Source of the DNA: Heterostelium album PN500 | Lineage: Eukaryota; Evosea; Eumycetozoa; Acytosteliales; Acytosteliaceae | Reading direction: 5' to 3' | DNA length: 64,000 nt | NCBI RefSeq assembly: GCF_000004825.1 | Contig: NW_008805070.1 | Location: 1,922,001-1,986,000 of the forward strand | Shown: piece by piece, positions 47,388-56,575 of the stretch | How positions within the stretch are numbered: the stretch's first letter is position 1 | How the letters are laid out: each line of letters starts with the position of its first letter | Notes under the pieces: model-generated | The model's database searches: none | What the model was told of the DNA's origin: nothing | The model's input: the letters and a program-made list of their open reading frames with translations, nothing else | Program-made: the position numbers and the translations under genes

Positions 47388-48712
47388 TGGTGGACTCAGA
47401 AGTATCAATTCCTTTTACGCCATATTTTAAACGGACCCCTACTAAGCCCACCACCCCTGCCGGTTTAACCAAACGAACAGTGCCTCGCAATCACGCTAGT
47501 ACTATGATGATAGTTAACGATTTTCTTTGCAGGAATGACCCTTTAAGATCTACTCATAAGAGCTTTTGCGATTTCTTTGTCAAAGTGTTATCCATGTATT
47601 CCATCTCCATAAAGCAAGCTTACGATTGGACCACTGCTACTTTTGCGGCCGACCCTAATTCGTCAAGTTTCAACACGTGGCTGAACTCGAATAAGGTAAT
47701 GTTTGGCTCGATCCAGAAGTTTAAATTAGGTGACGACATCTACTCATGGATAGATGCGATCTATAATCTGGTTCCAGAGGAGCACCGTTTCAACTTCACA
47801 GAGGTATGGCTGACACCAGACGCCTTTAGCTTCTTCTTTGCCAACAGAATTCCTTACAAGGATTTCGCCGAGTTGTCCGCTGCTCTTGTAAAAGTTTTCG
47901 GTTGTAAGATTGATGCTGACTCACTGTATGCCAAGTTTTCACACCAAGTAGTATACGATCCAAAATGGTCAATCACCAGCTTCAACATGTCTTTCAACCG
48001 CCTTGCCAGAATTATGAATATGGGTGAAGCCATCAACGTCCGCATGTATAAAGCTGCATTTATCAACCTGGGCGAGATCCGTACCCGTTTGAGTGAATTT
48101 ACCGATCTCTCACAATGCCTTCGCAAAGCTGAGGAGTTGTTCGCATTCCATTATTCAGCTAAGAACGTGAACCAATCCCATCTCGAGAAACTTGACGTTG
48201 CTGATCCATGTGGTTGGATTGACAAGCATTTCCCTGGTTTTGCTAACAAGTCGGTTGGTCAAACCACACATCACGTTTCAAAGCCTAGCTTTAAGTGTTT
48301 CAATTGTGGTCTCCCTGGTCACAAGTCTTTTGAGTGCCGCAAGCCGCGTGGCCCATATCACCGCGATAAACGTGATAGATTCAGACGTTCAGATCGTCGT
48401 TCAGATAGTCGCTCTGACAGACCCAAACTCTCAGATCACCCCAGTTCTGGTGATAAAAACCCTTACTTAAATAAAATGGTCGGCTCTGTCGATACGTCTT
48501 CTCTACCGTACGTTCCTATTTTCGTCAATGGAATCACCAAAGACGCTAAGCTTGACACTGGTTCTGAGATTAATCTGCTTTCTAGAACCGTTTGGAATAA
48601 TCTTAAGTTGACCACACCCCTCACTCCTGCATGCATTAATATATGTGGTGTCAATGGTACCCACACGTTCAGATGGTATGGTCTCATTACTTGTCGGTTT
48701 CACCACCGTTAA
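47351..48712 (+). CDS. Retrotransposon gag reading frame with protease motif at its end
   Basis: A 453-codon frame belonging to the LTR element. A capsid-like helical region is followed by a CCHC zinc knuckle (CFNCGLPGHKSFEC), an Arg/Asp/Ser-rich nucleic-acid-binding stretch, and an aspartic-protease-like DTGSE near the end. The first ATG sits in the LTR and a second in-frame ATG straddles the LTR edge. The pol frame overlaps its end by about 70 bp, an arrangement common in this family. Confidence 0.85.
   Translation: MSLLSRFNDVSNMVDSEVSIPFTPYFKRTPTKPTTPAGLTKRTVPRNHASTMMIVNDFLCRNDPLRSTHKSFCDFFVKVLSMYSISIKQAYDWTTATFAADPNSSSFNTWLNSNKVMFGSIQKFKLGDDIYSWIDAIYNLVPEEHRFNFTEVWLTPDAFSFFFANRIPYKDFAELSAALVKVFGCKIDADSLYAKFSHQVVYDPKWSITSFNMSFNRLARIMNMGEAINVRMYKAAFINLGEIRTRLSEFTDLSQCLRKAEELFAFHYSAKNVNQSHLEKLDVADPCGWIDKHFPGFANKSVGQTTHHVSKPSFKCFNCGLPGHKSFECRKPRGPYHRDKRDRFRRSDRRSDSRSDRPKLSDHPSSGDKNPYLNKMVGSVDTSSLPYVPIFVNGITKDAKLDTGSEINLLSRTVWNNLKLTTPLTPACINICGVNGTHTFRWYGLITCRFHHR
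47388..47402 (+). other. Probable primer-binding site
   Basis: TGGTGGACTCAGAAG follows the LTR directly. A TGG start complementary to the CCA end of a tRNA is the usual layout. The tRNA was not identified. Confidence 0.55.
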
Positions 48713-51700
48713 AGGTCACCGTGTCCATATTCCAATGGATTTTATCATTGCGGATGTGGACCCTAAAGTATGTATCATCGGCGTAGATTCACTAGCCAAA
48801 CTAGATTTTAGAATTGTCGATAATACACTCACTATTTCTGATAATTTAGTAAAAACATTCAGAAGAGGTGCCACCAATCATAGCGCGCTTCGTAACAACA
48901 TCGATTTTCATGTGTCTGGACGAAAAAGGAAATCTACTTTGAAATGTTTATTTGCATCAACGCAAAAATGTGACATTTTGCACGAAATTACAAAAATTTG
49001 TCACCAAATCCACGTCACCAAGGAAAAATTAAAAACTGATTTTGAAAATTTCCATTTTGGGAATTTCAATAAATTTAGGTACTCTCCTATGACCATGGCC
49101 ACTCTTAATCCAAGTAATCCTACTAACTCTGGCATCGAGCATATTAATACCGCTGATATTGCTGATAGTTACTTGGTATGGATTGACCCTGATGACGTGA
49201 AGACTCCACTGCCGACAGCTACTACTTTTACCACGAACGTCACCGCTGTTTCGGAGGATGGTCTTGATGGTGTTCGAGATGACATCATTAAAATGTTGAA
49301 AAGTGATTTCCAAGATGTGGTATCTCCAATGACTTCACCACCGCCATTCCGTGAGGATGTGGATATGAAGATCAACTTAAACGCACCTGTCCAGAAACAG
49401 AGGATGTTCCCTGTTCCGCAATCACTGTTAGAGGAACTACACAACCAAATCAAGGACTTGCTACATAAAGGTTTCATCGTTCCATCTAACGCTGAATACG
49501 GCGCTCCAGTATTGTTCGTTAAGAAGAAAACTGGTAACTGGCGTATGTGTGTCGACTACCGCCAACTCAATAAGTCTACCGTCAAGAACTCATATCCGCT
49601 TCCACGTATCAACGAACTGCTTGATCGTACCAAATCTGCTCACTGGCTAAGCAAGTTGGACTTGCTACATGGTTACCACCAACTTCGCATGAACCTACAA
49701 GACGCTGACAAGACCACTTTTCGTTGTCCATTTGGTTCATTCAAATACACGGTTATACCATTCGGATTATCAAATGCACCAGCAGTCTTCCAGTCTTTCA
49801 TGGATTCTGTATTTAAATTGGAAGTATTTCAGAAATTATTATTAGTATACTTAGACGATTTATTAATTATGACCAATAATTCTTCTATTACTGAACACAT
49901 CGATGGTATCAAGCATGTATTCACAATACTAAGAAAGAATAACTTACATGTCAACTTATCAAAATGCACATTCTTGGTTCGATCTGTCGACTACCTTGGT
50001 CACATGGTTGGTAATGGCAAAATAGACCCACTGCAGGACAAGATCGATTCTATCATCGCTTGGAAAGAGCCGAACAACAAAGACGAGCTACGTAGTTTCC
50101 TCGGTCTTGTTAACTACTACAATAGATTCATTCCGAGGTTAGCCACTGTCCAAGCACCACTCACTTTCCTACTTAGAAAGTTCGCTCCATTCCACTGGTC
50201 TGATGATTGCCAACTTGCATTCGATACTATCAAATCAGCAATTAAAGAGAAACCATCGTTGTTCCCACCAAATTACGATCTGCCTTTTATATTTGAATGC
50301 GACGCTTCCGATGTCGGTACCGGATATCGATTGTTTCAATTGGTAGACGGTAAAGAGAACGTAATCTGCTACGGTTCCAGGAAATTGAAAGATTCGGAAA
50401 CACGTTATTCAACACTGGAAAAGGAACTATTAGCCATCGTTACTGCGTTGAAAGCCAACTACTATCACATCTTCGGCAGAGATATCGAGATTCGTACTGA
50501 CCATAAGAACATCACCTACATCAACGAGGCCAACAAGATCGGTATCAACCAAACTATCAATCGCTGGATCGCACACATTAATCTTTACCAACCAAAGATC
50601 AAATTCATCAAAGGAAAGGACAATACGATTGCCGATGGTTTGTCCAGGTACACATTCAATGTATCCGTATCACTTAGTCATCCAACGATCGCCAACGATA
50701 TCATCGACGGTTACCGCATAGAGGACAACTCCAATCTTAGTAACGGAATCACTGATTACACGACAATCAACGGTCTCCGATACACCCACGACGGTAAGAT
50801 TATAGTGCCTAGAGTCATGTCAATAGTCAATAATTTACTATATCAAGCCCACGATTCTGAATTCGGTTGTCATAGGTCGGCCTCCAAAACTCTCCATTCT
50901 ATATCCGAACTATACGTATGGCCGAACATGGCGGCAGACACCAAGAAGTACTGTGATGACTGTATCGTCTGTCGACGTGCCAGCGACCATGCACGAAAAA
51001 GAATTGGTCACCTGATTCCATTGCCCATTCCAGTCAAATGCTTCCAACGTATTAACATCGACTTCATACCAAATCTACCAGTCGAGGAGTACATGGGTAG
51101 GAAGGTTGACGCTATAATGGTCGTTGTCGATGCCTTATCTAAAATGACCAGACTGATTCCTTTAGGTTCGGACTATACCAGTAAAGAGGTGATTGATCTG
51201 TTTCATAAAGAGATCTTTAAACTCCATGGTATCCCTATTGAAATTGTTTCTGATAACGATTCTAAATTGACCTCCAAGTTATTCAAGCAATTGACGAAAG
51301 CGTACGGTATTCACCACTCCACATCGGCCGTATCCAATCAACAAGCCAACGGACAAGCTGAAAGAATCATTCGTGCAGTCAAGAATGCGACTAGAAAGCT
51401 TATGGTTGATGACCGTCTCCACAATACTACTGGTTCCTGGTCTAAGCACATCGATACTGTCGAGTTTTCATTGAATTCAACTGTTCATTCAACTACCGAG
51501 TACACTCCGTTCAAGATCTATTTGGGACACAATCCGTTAACACCACTCAACCTCGTCAAAGAATCGGATGCTCTGGTCGACGTCACAGATAAGCAAATCA
51601 TCGAATCTATTAAGGAAAGGAAAGCAATCATTAAGTTAGTCAAACGAAACATCTGTGTTGGAAATCAAGAAATGAGATTTACATGGAACAAAGGTAAAAA

Positions 51701-52802
51701 AGAAAACCAAATCAAGGTAGGTGATTACGTTTTCTACAATAATAATAGAGATGGTAAGAAAAAGAAATTGGATGTGAGGTATGAAGGACCGCGAAAAGTA
51801 GTGGAAGTCGATAATTATAATAATATATTCATAGATGTGATTGGAAAAGATGGAATAAGCACAAAGAAGAAGAAATTTAATTCGAAACACATAATGTTAT
51901 ACGATCCAAAGATGAATGAAAATTTAATTAATGATGTCGACGACTTATTAGTCGAAAACGGTGCTACGGCGGAGACCGATCGGGGTAGTACCGTTGGCGA
52001 TAGTTCAGACGACTATGACGATAGTCCGAGGCCTATACGCCGTCACACACGGAGGGGGCTGAAAAATGTCGAAAGTAGAGTAGACATAAATGTCGAACGT
52101 AGTGTTGACAGGGATGACATGGAGGATAATAAATTAAATGACGATAATGATAGCGACTACGATAATAATAATAATAACAATAACAACTACAACAACAATA
52201 ACGATGACATGGATATGAATGACGATGATAGCGATAACTTACTTATTAATAATAATAATAACTCTAATAACTCTAATAACTCTAATAACTCTAATAACTC
52301 TAATAATAATAATAATAATAATTTAAATATCGATTATTTTAAATTTATTTCAAATGATTCAAAATTTCATCAAAACATCACTGCACGTGGAACTTTATCA
52401 AATAATTTATCAAAATCAATTTTGCGAAATGTCGAAAATAATTTTAACGAACTACGTAACGAAGTGGACAAATTCGATCATAATTTAAAATGCAATCTTA
52501 ATAAATCGGAAATAATAGCGACAAAGAACATTATATCATACATCAACAGCGACGACTTCATACCAAACACTCCCTCTATTATTATTGCAGATGATGTCAA
52601 GGTTCTAGCATACACCAAATGGAGAAAGGATATTGTTGCCATCCTCGCCAAGCGCAAGTTCACTCTTGGTACTTCCAAATTAGCTCGTGTCGAATATTTG
52701 GTTAAGGTTGGAAGAGCTCTCGCTTGGGTACCGTTACCTGGTAATACTCTGGCGACTAAGTTTAGCTCTGCTCATTCAGTTCCAGATTCTACAGACGGAT
52801 GA
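48645..52802 (+). CDS. Retrotransposon pol reading frame (RT, RNase H, integrase)
   Basis: A frame of about 1385 codons. Reverse transcriptase has KKKTGNWRMCVDYRQLNKST and YLDDLLIM. RNase H starts at FECDASDVGTGY and includes the TDHKN block. The integrase has an HHCC zinc finger (H..H, CDDCIVC) and the DDE core with IVSDNDSKLTSKLF. An SH3/chromodomain-like tail (VRYEGPRKVVEV) precedes a long Asp/Asn-rich C-terminus. RT before integrase marks Ty3/gypsy. It is a virus-like element gene, not a host gene. Confidence 0.93.
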   Translation: MVSMVPTRSDGMVSLLVGFTTVKGHRVHIPMDFIIADVDPKVCIIGVDSLAKLDFRIVDNTLTISDNLVKTFRRGATNHSALRNNIDFHVSGRKRKSTLKCLFASTQKCDILHEITKICHQIHVTKEKLKTDFENFHFGNFNKFRYSPMTMATLNPSNPTNSGIEHINTADIADSYLVWIDPDDVKTPLPTATTFTTNVTAVSEDGLDGVRDDIIKMLKSDFQDVVSPMTSPPPFREDVDMKINLNAPVQKQRMFPVPQSLLEELHNQIKDLLHKGFIVPSNAEYGAPVLFVKKKTGNWRMCVDYRQLNKSTVKNSYPLPRINELLDRTKSAHWLSKLDLLHGYHQLRMNLQDADKTTFRCPFGSFKYTVIPFGLSNAPAVFQSFMDSVFKLEVFQKLLLVYLDDLLIMTNNSSITEHIDGIKHVFTILRKNNLHVNLSKCTFLVRSVDYLGHMVGNGKIDPLQDKIDSIIAWKEPNNKDELRSFLGLVNYYNRFIPRLATVQAPLTFLLRKFAPFHWSDDCQLAFDTIKSAIKEKPSLFPPNYDLPFIFECDASDVGTGYRLFQLVDGKENVICYGSRKLKDSETRYSTLEKELLAIVTALKANYYHIFGRDIEIRTDHKNITYINEANKIGINQTINRWIAHINLYQPKIKFIKGKDNTIADGLSRYTFNVSVSLSHPTIANDIIDGYRIEDNSNLSNGITDYTTINGLRYTHDGKIIVPRVMSIVNNLLYQAHDSEFGCHRSASKTLHSISELYVWPNMAADTKKYCDDCIVCRRASDHARKRIGHLIPLPIPVKCFQRINIDFIPNLPVEEYMGRKVDAIMVVVDALSKMTRLIPLGSDYTSKEVIDLFHKEIFKLHGIPIEIVSDNDSKLTSKLFKQLTKAYGIHHSTSAVSNQQANGQAERIIRAVKNATRKLMVDDRLHNTTGSWSKHIDTVEFSLNSTVHSTTEYTPFKIYLGHNPLTPLNLVKESDALVDVTDKQIIESIKERKAIIKLVKRNICVGNQEMRFTWNKGKKENQIKVGDYVFYNNNRDGKKKKLDVRYEGPRKVVEVDNYNNIFIDVIGKDGISTKKKKFNSKHIMLYDPKMNENLINDVDDLLVENGATAETDRGSTVGDSSDDYDDSPRPIRRHTRRGLKNVESRVDINVERSVDRDDMEDNKLNDDNDSDYDNNNNNNNNYNNNNDDMDMNDDDSDNLLINNNNNSNNSNNSNNSNNSNNNNNNNLNIDYFKFISNDSKFHQNITARGTLSNNLSKSILRNVENNFNELRNEVDKFDHNLKCNLNKSEIIATKNIISYINSDDFIPNTPSIIIADDVKVLAYTKWRKDIVAILAKRKFTLGTSKLARVEYLVKVGRALAWVPLPGNTLATKFSSAHSVPDSTDG

Positions 52803-52890
52803 GTCGGCACCCGTCTCTCGCGTAAGTCCTGATAAGGTTTTCTTATGCAAAGCCGCGTATAAGTTTTTAATCCTGTCAGGCTGCTGCCTC

Positions 52891-52905
52891 GAAGAAGAAG
52901 GGCAG
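52891..52905 (+). other. Polypurine tract
   Basis: GAAGAAGAAGGGCAG abuts the 3' LTR; it is the expected plus-strand priming site. Confidence 0.75.
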
Positions 52906-53117
52906 TGTTGGAATCGTAGTTCCAAGATATCAGTCAACCGACTACTGCTAACCGATCAATGAACACAATGTATTTAAGCGCAAACAAGAACTCAATAAAC
53001 ATTATTAATTTCATATATTTCACAACCATATTTAAACACATAAACTATTTGTTATTATAACATTATTATATCATTACACGATGTCGTTATTATCACGGTT
53101 TAACGACGTCTCCAACA
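52906..53117 (+). repeat. 3' LTR
   Basis: 212 bp, identical by eye to the 5' LTR. It is followed by the second GTTCC at 53118-53122. Confidence 0.93.
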
Positions 53118-53122
53118 GTTCC

Positions 53123-53693
53123 AGAGAACTATACCAAACCAGAAGTCACTATCACTCATAAACTAAGATTCAAAGGGTCCGATACAAAAAGACACCGAGA
53201 TCTTTTATATTTGACAAAGATGGCAATTGGTTCTGAAATAACAAAAGAGAATGTGGAATCTTTCAAAAAACGATTCAATAGTTTGGTTGAGCTTGGAATG
53301 GACTTTGATTTCAATGTAGTAAAGACTTTCTCTGAGGATTTTAATCGAATTCAGCTCCAATCCACAGAAATTGATCAATTACGCGGGAAATTAGCAAAAC
53401 ATAATCTTGTTTTCAAAGTTCCTCAAGGTTTAAATGATCCACCAACTAAACGATCTGTCATATCAGCGACACAAAGATATGGTACCAATTTAATTCAACA
53501 AGCATTAAATATATTGGAGTACGTCAAACTATCAAACTCACTTTTGTTGAAATGCAAAGAAGAATTGAAAGTTGCTCTCATGCCTAGCGTTGAACTCTCT
53601 GGCCTGTGCTCTGAAATCCTAGTTATTTTGAATTCCAAGGATTTCCAAACTAATTGGTTTCATCGAATAGGTTATATTCGCTATTTGACTTGA
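53123..53693 (+). CDS. 3' part of the interrupted large unknown gene
   Basis: On the far side of the retrotransposon and its target duplication, the host reading frame resumes in the same phase and runs about 190 codons to a TGA. It reads ENYTKPEVTITHKLRFKGSD, then LTKMAIGSEITKENVESFKK, and further helical sequence to WFHRIGYIRYLT. There is no CxxC zinc ribbon and no recognised domain. In this allele it is cut off from the 5' part by the element, so it is unlikely to be made as part of that protein. Base and codon use match the upstream exons, not the retrotransposon. Confidence 0.6.
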
Positions 53694-54921
53694 GTAAATA
53701 TTAGATTATTTATGTTAATATTTGTTATTAAATATATACTTCAAGTGCAAGAAATAAAAAGATATAAAAAAAATTAAATTAATTTTGTTGTTTAATACTC
53801 TAGATTTTTTTTTTTTTTTTTTTGGTGATAAAATTTTAAAAAAATGTTGATAAAATTAAACCATACGATTTTAATGGTATTTAAATATCCATTTGAGACA
53901 ATGAGAATTTATTTATATTAAATATTTAACTTTGTTTTTAAGAATAAAAAAATTAATAAAAATGTTAACATTTGTGAAACATTTTATATTATTTTTGAAA
54001 ATTAATAAAAACTTATTTTTATTTTATAAAAAAATTTTTCAATTTAAAAATCCCACCCATTATTTTTAAAGTTCAACACTCTGGATTTCAAAATCAAAGT
54101 TACCTGAAGAGAAATATTGGGTGGGATCTTGGGATTGACTGTGTAGTTTACATACTTTATTTAGATTAAAACCTTTGAATTTACTTTTAATATTCAATTA
54201 TAAAAGGAAATTGTTGATATGAATTGACTTTATCAAAAATAACACCGTGAAAAAACAAAAATTCGATCTTTAATAATATAAAAGAAACTAAAAATAAATT
54301 GTCTTCATATTTTCAAAGTGTATCAAAACTGTGGACCAACTATGTTATTTTTTAAATCTCAATTTTCAAAATTATTATTATATATCATTTGATTCATTGG
54401 TCATAGTAGATATCGGTATTTGGTAAAGCGATTAAAAATTCATGTAAATAATTATTTATATTAAAAATTGATATTAACTTAACTTTCGGGTTTCTCTGTG
54501 TAAATTTATAAAGAATTAAGTTAATTTTTATTTATATTCATTTTACCGACTTCCTTAAACAAAACTTATTTATATTGTCTTTTGTGATTATTTCAGTAAA
54601 TCATCTTTCAACATGTAAATTAATAATTACATTAATATCACTTTAGTGATATTTAAATATATTATATATTAATAGTTGTATTTTAAATATTTTTTAAAAA
54701 TGGGTGATTTTTTGATCTTTCAAAGAGATTGAAAACACCTCCTGTTGTTCACTAAAACAGACCATCATTTTTAGTAGTTGATACTATATTCCTAGAAATT
54801 AAAAACCAATAGATCGAGAAACACAAAAATTTACTTATTCAGGTATAATACTCTGTAGATTAAATTTATTTTAATTTATTAACTAATATTTAACCTCAAG
54901 AATCAAATTTTTATAACTACC
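53694..54921. other. AT-rich spacer
   Basis: 3' flank of the large gene. It has long A/T runs and no gene. A block around 54040-54140 is less AT-rich (CCCACCCATTATT, GGGTGGGATCTTGGGATTG), but I cannot name it. Confidence 0.4.
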
Positions 54922-55278
54922 AATAAAGGTAAATATAAGGCTAATGGTTTTAAATATCAAGTTATAGTCAATCTAAATGGAAGTTTGGTAAAACTCGATG
55001 GTCCTTACTACGGTCCACGACCTAACTATAGCAAGACAAACCAACTTGCCCAATTTATTAGGTGTAGAACAGATAATAGGTGATAAAGCCTATATAGGTG
55101 ATGGTAAGTTTTAATTCCTATTAAAAAAACTTTGAGGAGTCAATACAGAAGAAGAGAAACTATTTAAAAGTAGATAGTCACTATTCGCTTGGACTTTGAA
55201 AACCTGTTCCCAAGAGTAAGAAATTTTTCAATATTGGATAGACCATTTCGATCTGATGTTGTTATGTTATTTATTTAA
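54922..55278 (+). pseudogene. Relic of a DDE transposase (IS5/Harbinger-like, DDE_Tnp_4 type)
   Basis: The relic reads KYKANGFKYQVIVNLNGSLV then KLDGPYYGPR. After a frameshift comes HDLTIARQTNLPNLLGVEQI with IGDKAYIGD. These match the conserved core of DDE_4 transposases (KYQVVVD.G.I...GP..GS.HDLTI...S.LP.LL...E.I.ADKGYIGD). After a decayed gap, RVRNFSILDRPFRSDVVMLF fits the C-terminal end of the same family. I see at least one frameshift and several stops. No terminal inverted repeats were found. It is a dead DNA-transposon copy. Confidence 0.7.
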
Positions 55279-55389
55279 CATATTAATAATAATAATAGGG
55301 ATAACTAAAAATAAAAATATTGTTTTTTAATTCATTTCATTTTTTAAAAATAAATCTTTTTTTTTTTTTTTTTTTTGATTTTCTCTATT

Positions 55390-55812
55390 TCAATAAATAA
55401 ACCAATATTTACTCATGTCAATTATTTTCTTTGGTTGTGAACGTTGTTGTTTTTGTTGTTGTCTATTAAGGTTTTCATTCAATAATACGGACGATTGATC
55501 AATTGTTAAAATTGATGATTGATTTTTAAATTCATTCCAATCTTTTGCAACTATAACTTTTCTATGCTGAGATTCATCTATGCTCTGATTTCCACTATTT
55601 ACATATAAAGTATAGTGATATACAAATTCTTGAAATGTACATTCATCTTTCATTTGATGACAATCATATAGTTTCGTAATATTATTTTCCAAAGTTTCCA
55701 AGGAATTTGAACTTATAGGAATAAAATATCTGTGGATAGAAAAAAATATCTATTAATATTTATTCAATTTAAGATATAGAACCAATCTTTTTTAATACTC
55801 TTTAACTTTCAT
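55390..55812 (-). CDS. Small two-exon gene, unknown function
   Basis: A 14-nt first exon (55812-55799, MKVKE start) joins a 340-nt second exon (55729-55390) in phase to 117 residues. The protein starts MKVKEYFIPISSNSLETLEN, then has TKLYDCHQMKDECTFQEFVY and VIVAKDWNEFKNQS. A short Gln run and KKIIDMSKYWFIY end it. The open frame extends to the CACAG acceptor without an ATG, so an upstream exon is needed, and this tiny one fits best. There is no signal peptide or membrane segment. I do not recognise the family. Confidence 0.5.
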
Positions 55813-56575
55813 TATATTTATATCTATTAATTTTTATTAATATTTTTCTTTTTAAATAAAAAATGATCATTTTTTTTCGAAAAGATGGATTTTTTGAAAG
55901 GACTCATTTTTATTGTAAAATCTTTAAAAAAATCTTCTCATCTTAATTTTTCAAATAAATAAATGTTTGAAAGTAAGAACTTCTTAAATTTAGAAATATT
56001 AAAAACTATTATATCTATCAAATCTTTTTTGATTTTATCTCTTTTTAAATTATATAATAAAAAGTCTAAAAAATTTTAATTTTTTTTATTTAATTTTCTA
56101 ATTAATTTAAATTTTCTTTGATGCTAATATTAATAATCCATTTTTAAGGAAATCTTTGATATTTGACTTAATATTTCGAAAGATTATACACAAATTTCTG
56201 CTTAATTAATCTCTCTATTTTTTTTTTGAAATTTACACCTTTTTTTTTTTAATTTTTTGTTTTTTTTTTTAAATTAATTAAAATCAACTAACTTCATTTT
56301 TTTAATTTTCATTCAACAGACACTTCTTAGATTATATTTCACAAACAAACATTACAGATATTATAATTATATTTCTTTAGAATATATAGAATTTGATTTT
56401 AGTTTGATATTGTTTTAACACCCCTGCTATTATTATTAGCAGATTAGATCAAATCAGATCATTAGTTAGTTGTGATCATTTAGTTAGTTAAAACACAGTG
56501 ATAGTGATAGCAATAGTGTAGATAGAGATTCACTGAAGTAAAGAGGCAGCAACGTTCAAAGAAAGAAGTTAAAAG
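55813..56575. other. Divergent intergenic region
   Basis: 763 bp, very AT-rich on the left. The last 150 bases before the TRAPPC10 start are purine-rich (AGTGATAGTGATAGCAATAG type) and probably 5' leader. No gene is seen. Confidence 0.45.

Larger units (their letters stand above)
47176..53117 (+). mobile_element. Ty3/gypsy LTR retrotransposon, whole-looking and young
   Basis: The element is 5942 bp, bounded by two 212-bp LTRs that begin TGTTGG and end CCAACA, with a 5-bp target duplication outside. By eye the two LTRs are identical over their full length, so insertion was recent. Internal order is gag with zinc knuckle, protease, reverse transcriptase, RNase H, integrase, which is the Ty3/gypsy order. 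It looks whole: two long reading frames, primer site and polypurine tract are present, and I count no obvious break. It may be related to the dictyostelid Skipper or DGLT-A families, but I cannot decide which. It interrupts the last long exon of a host gene in the same orientation. Confidence 0.95.
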
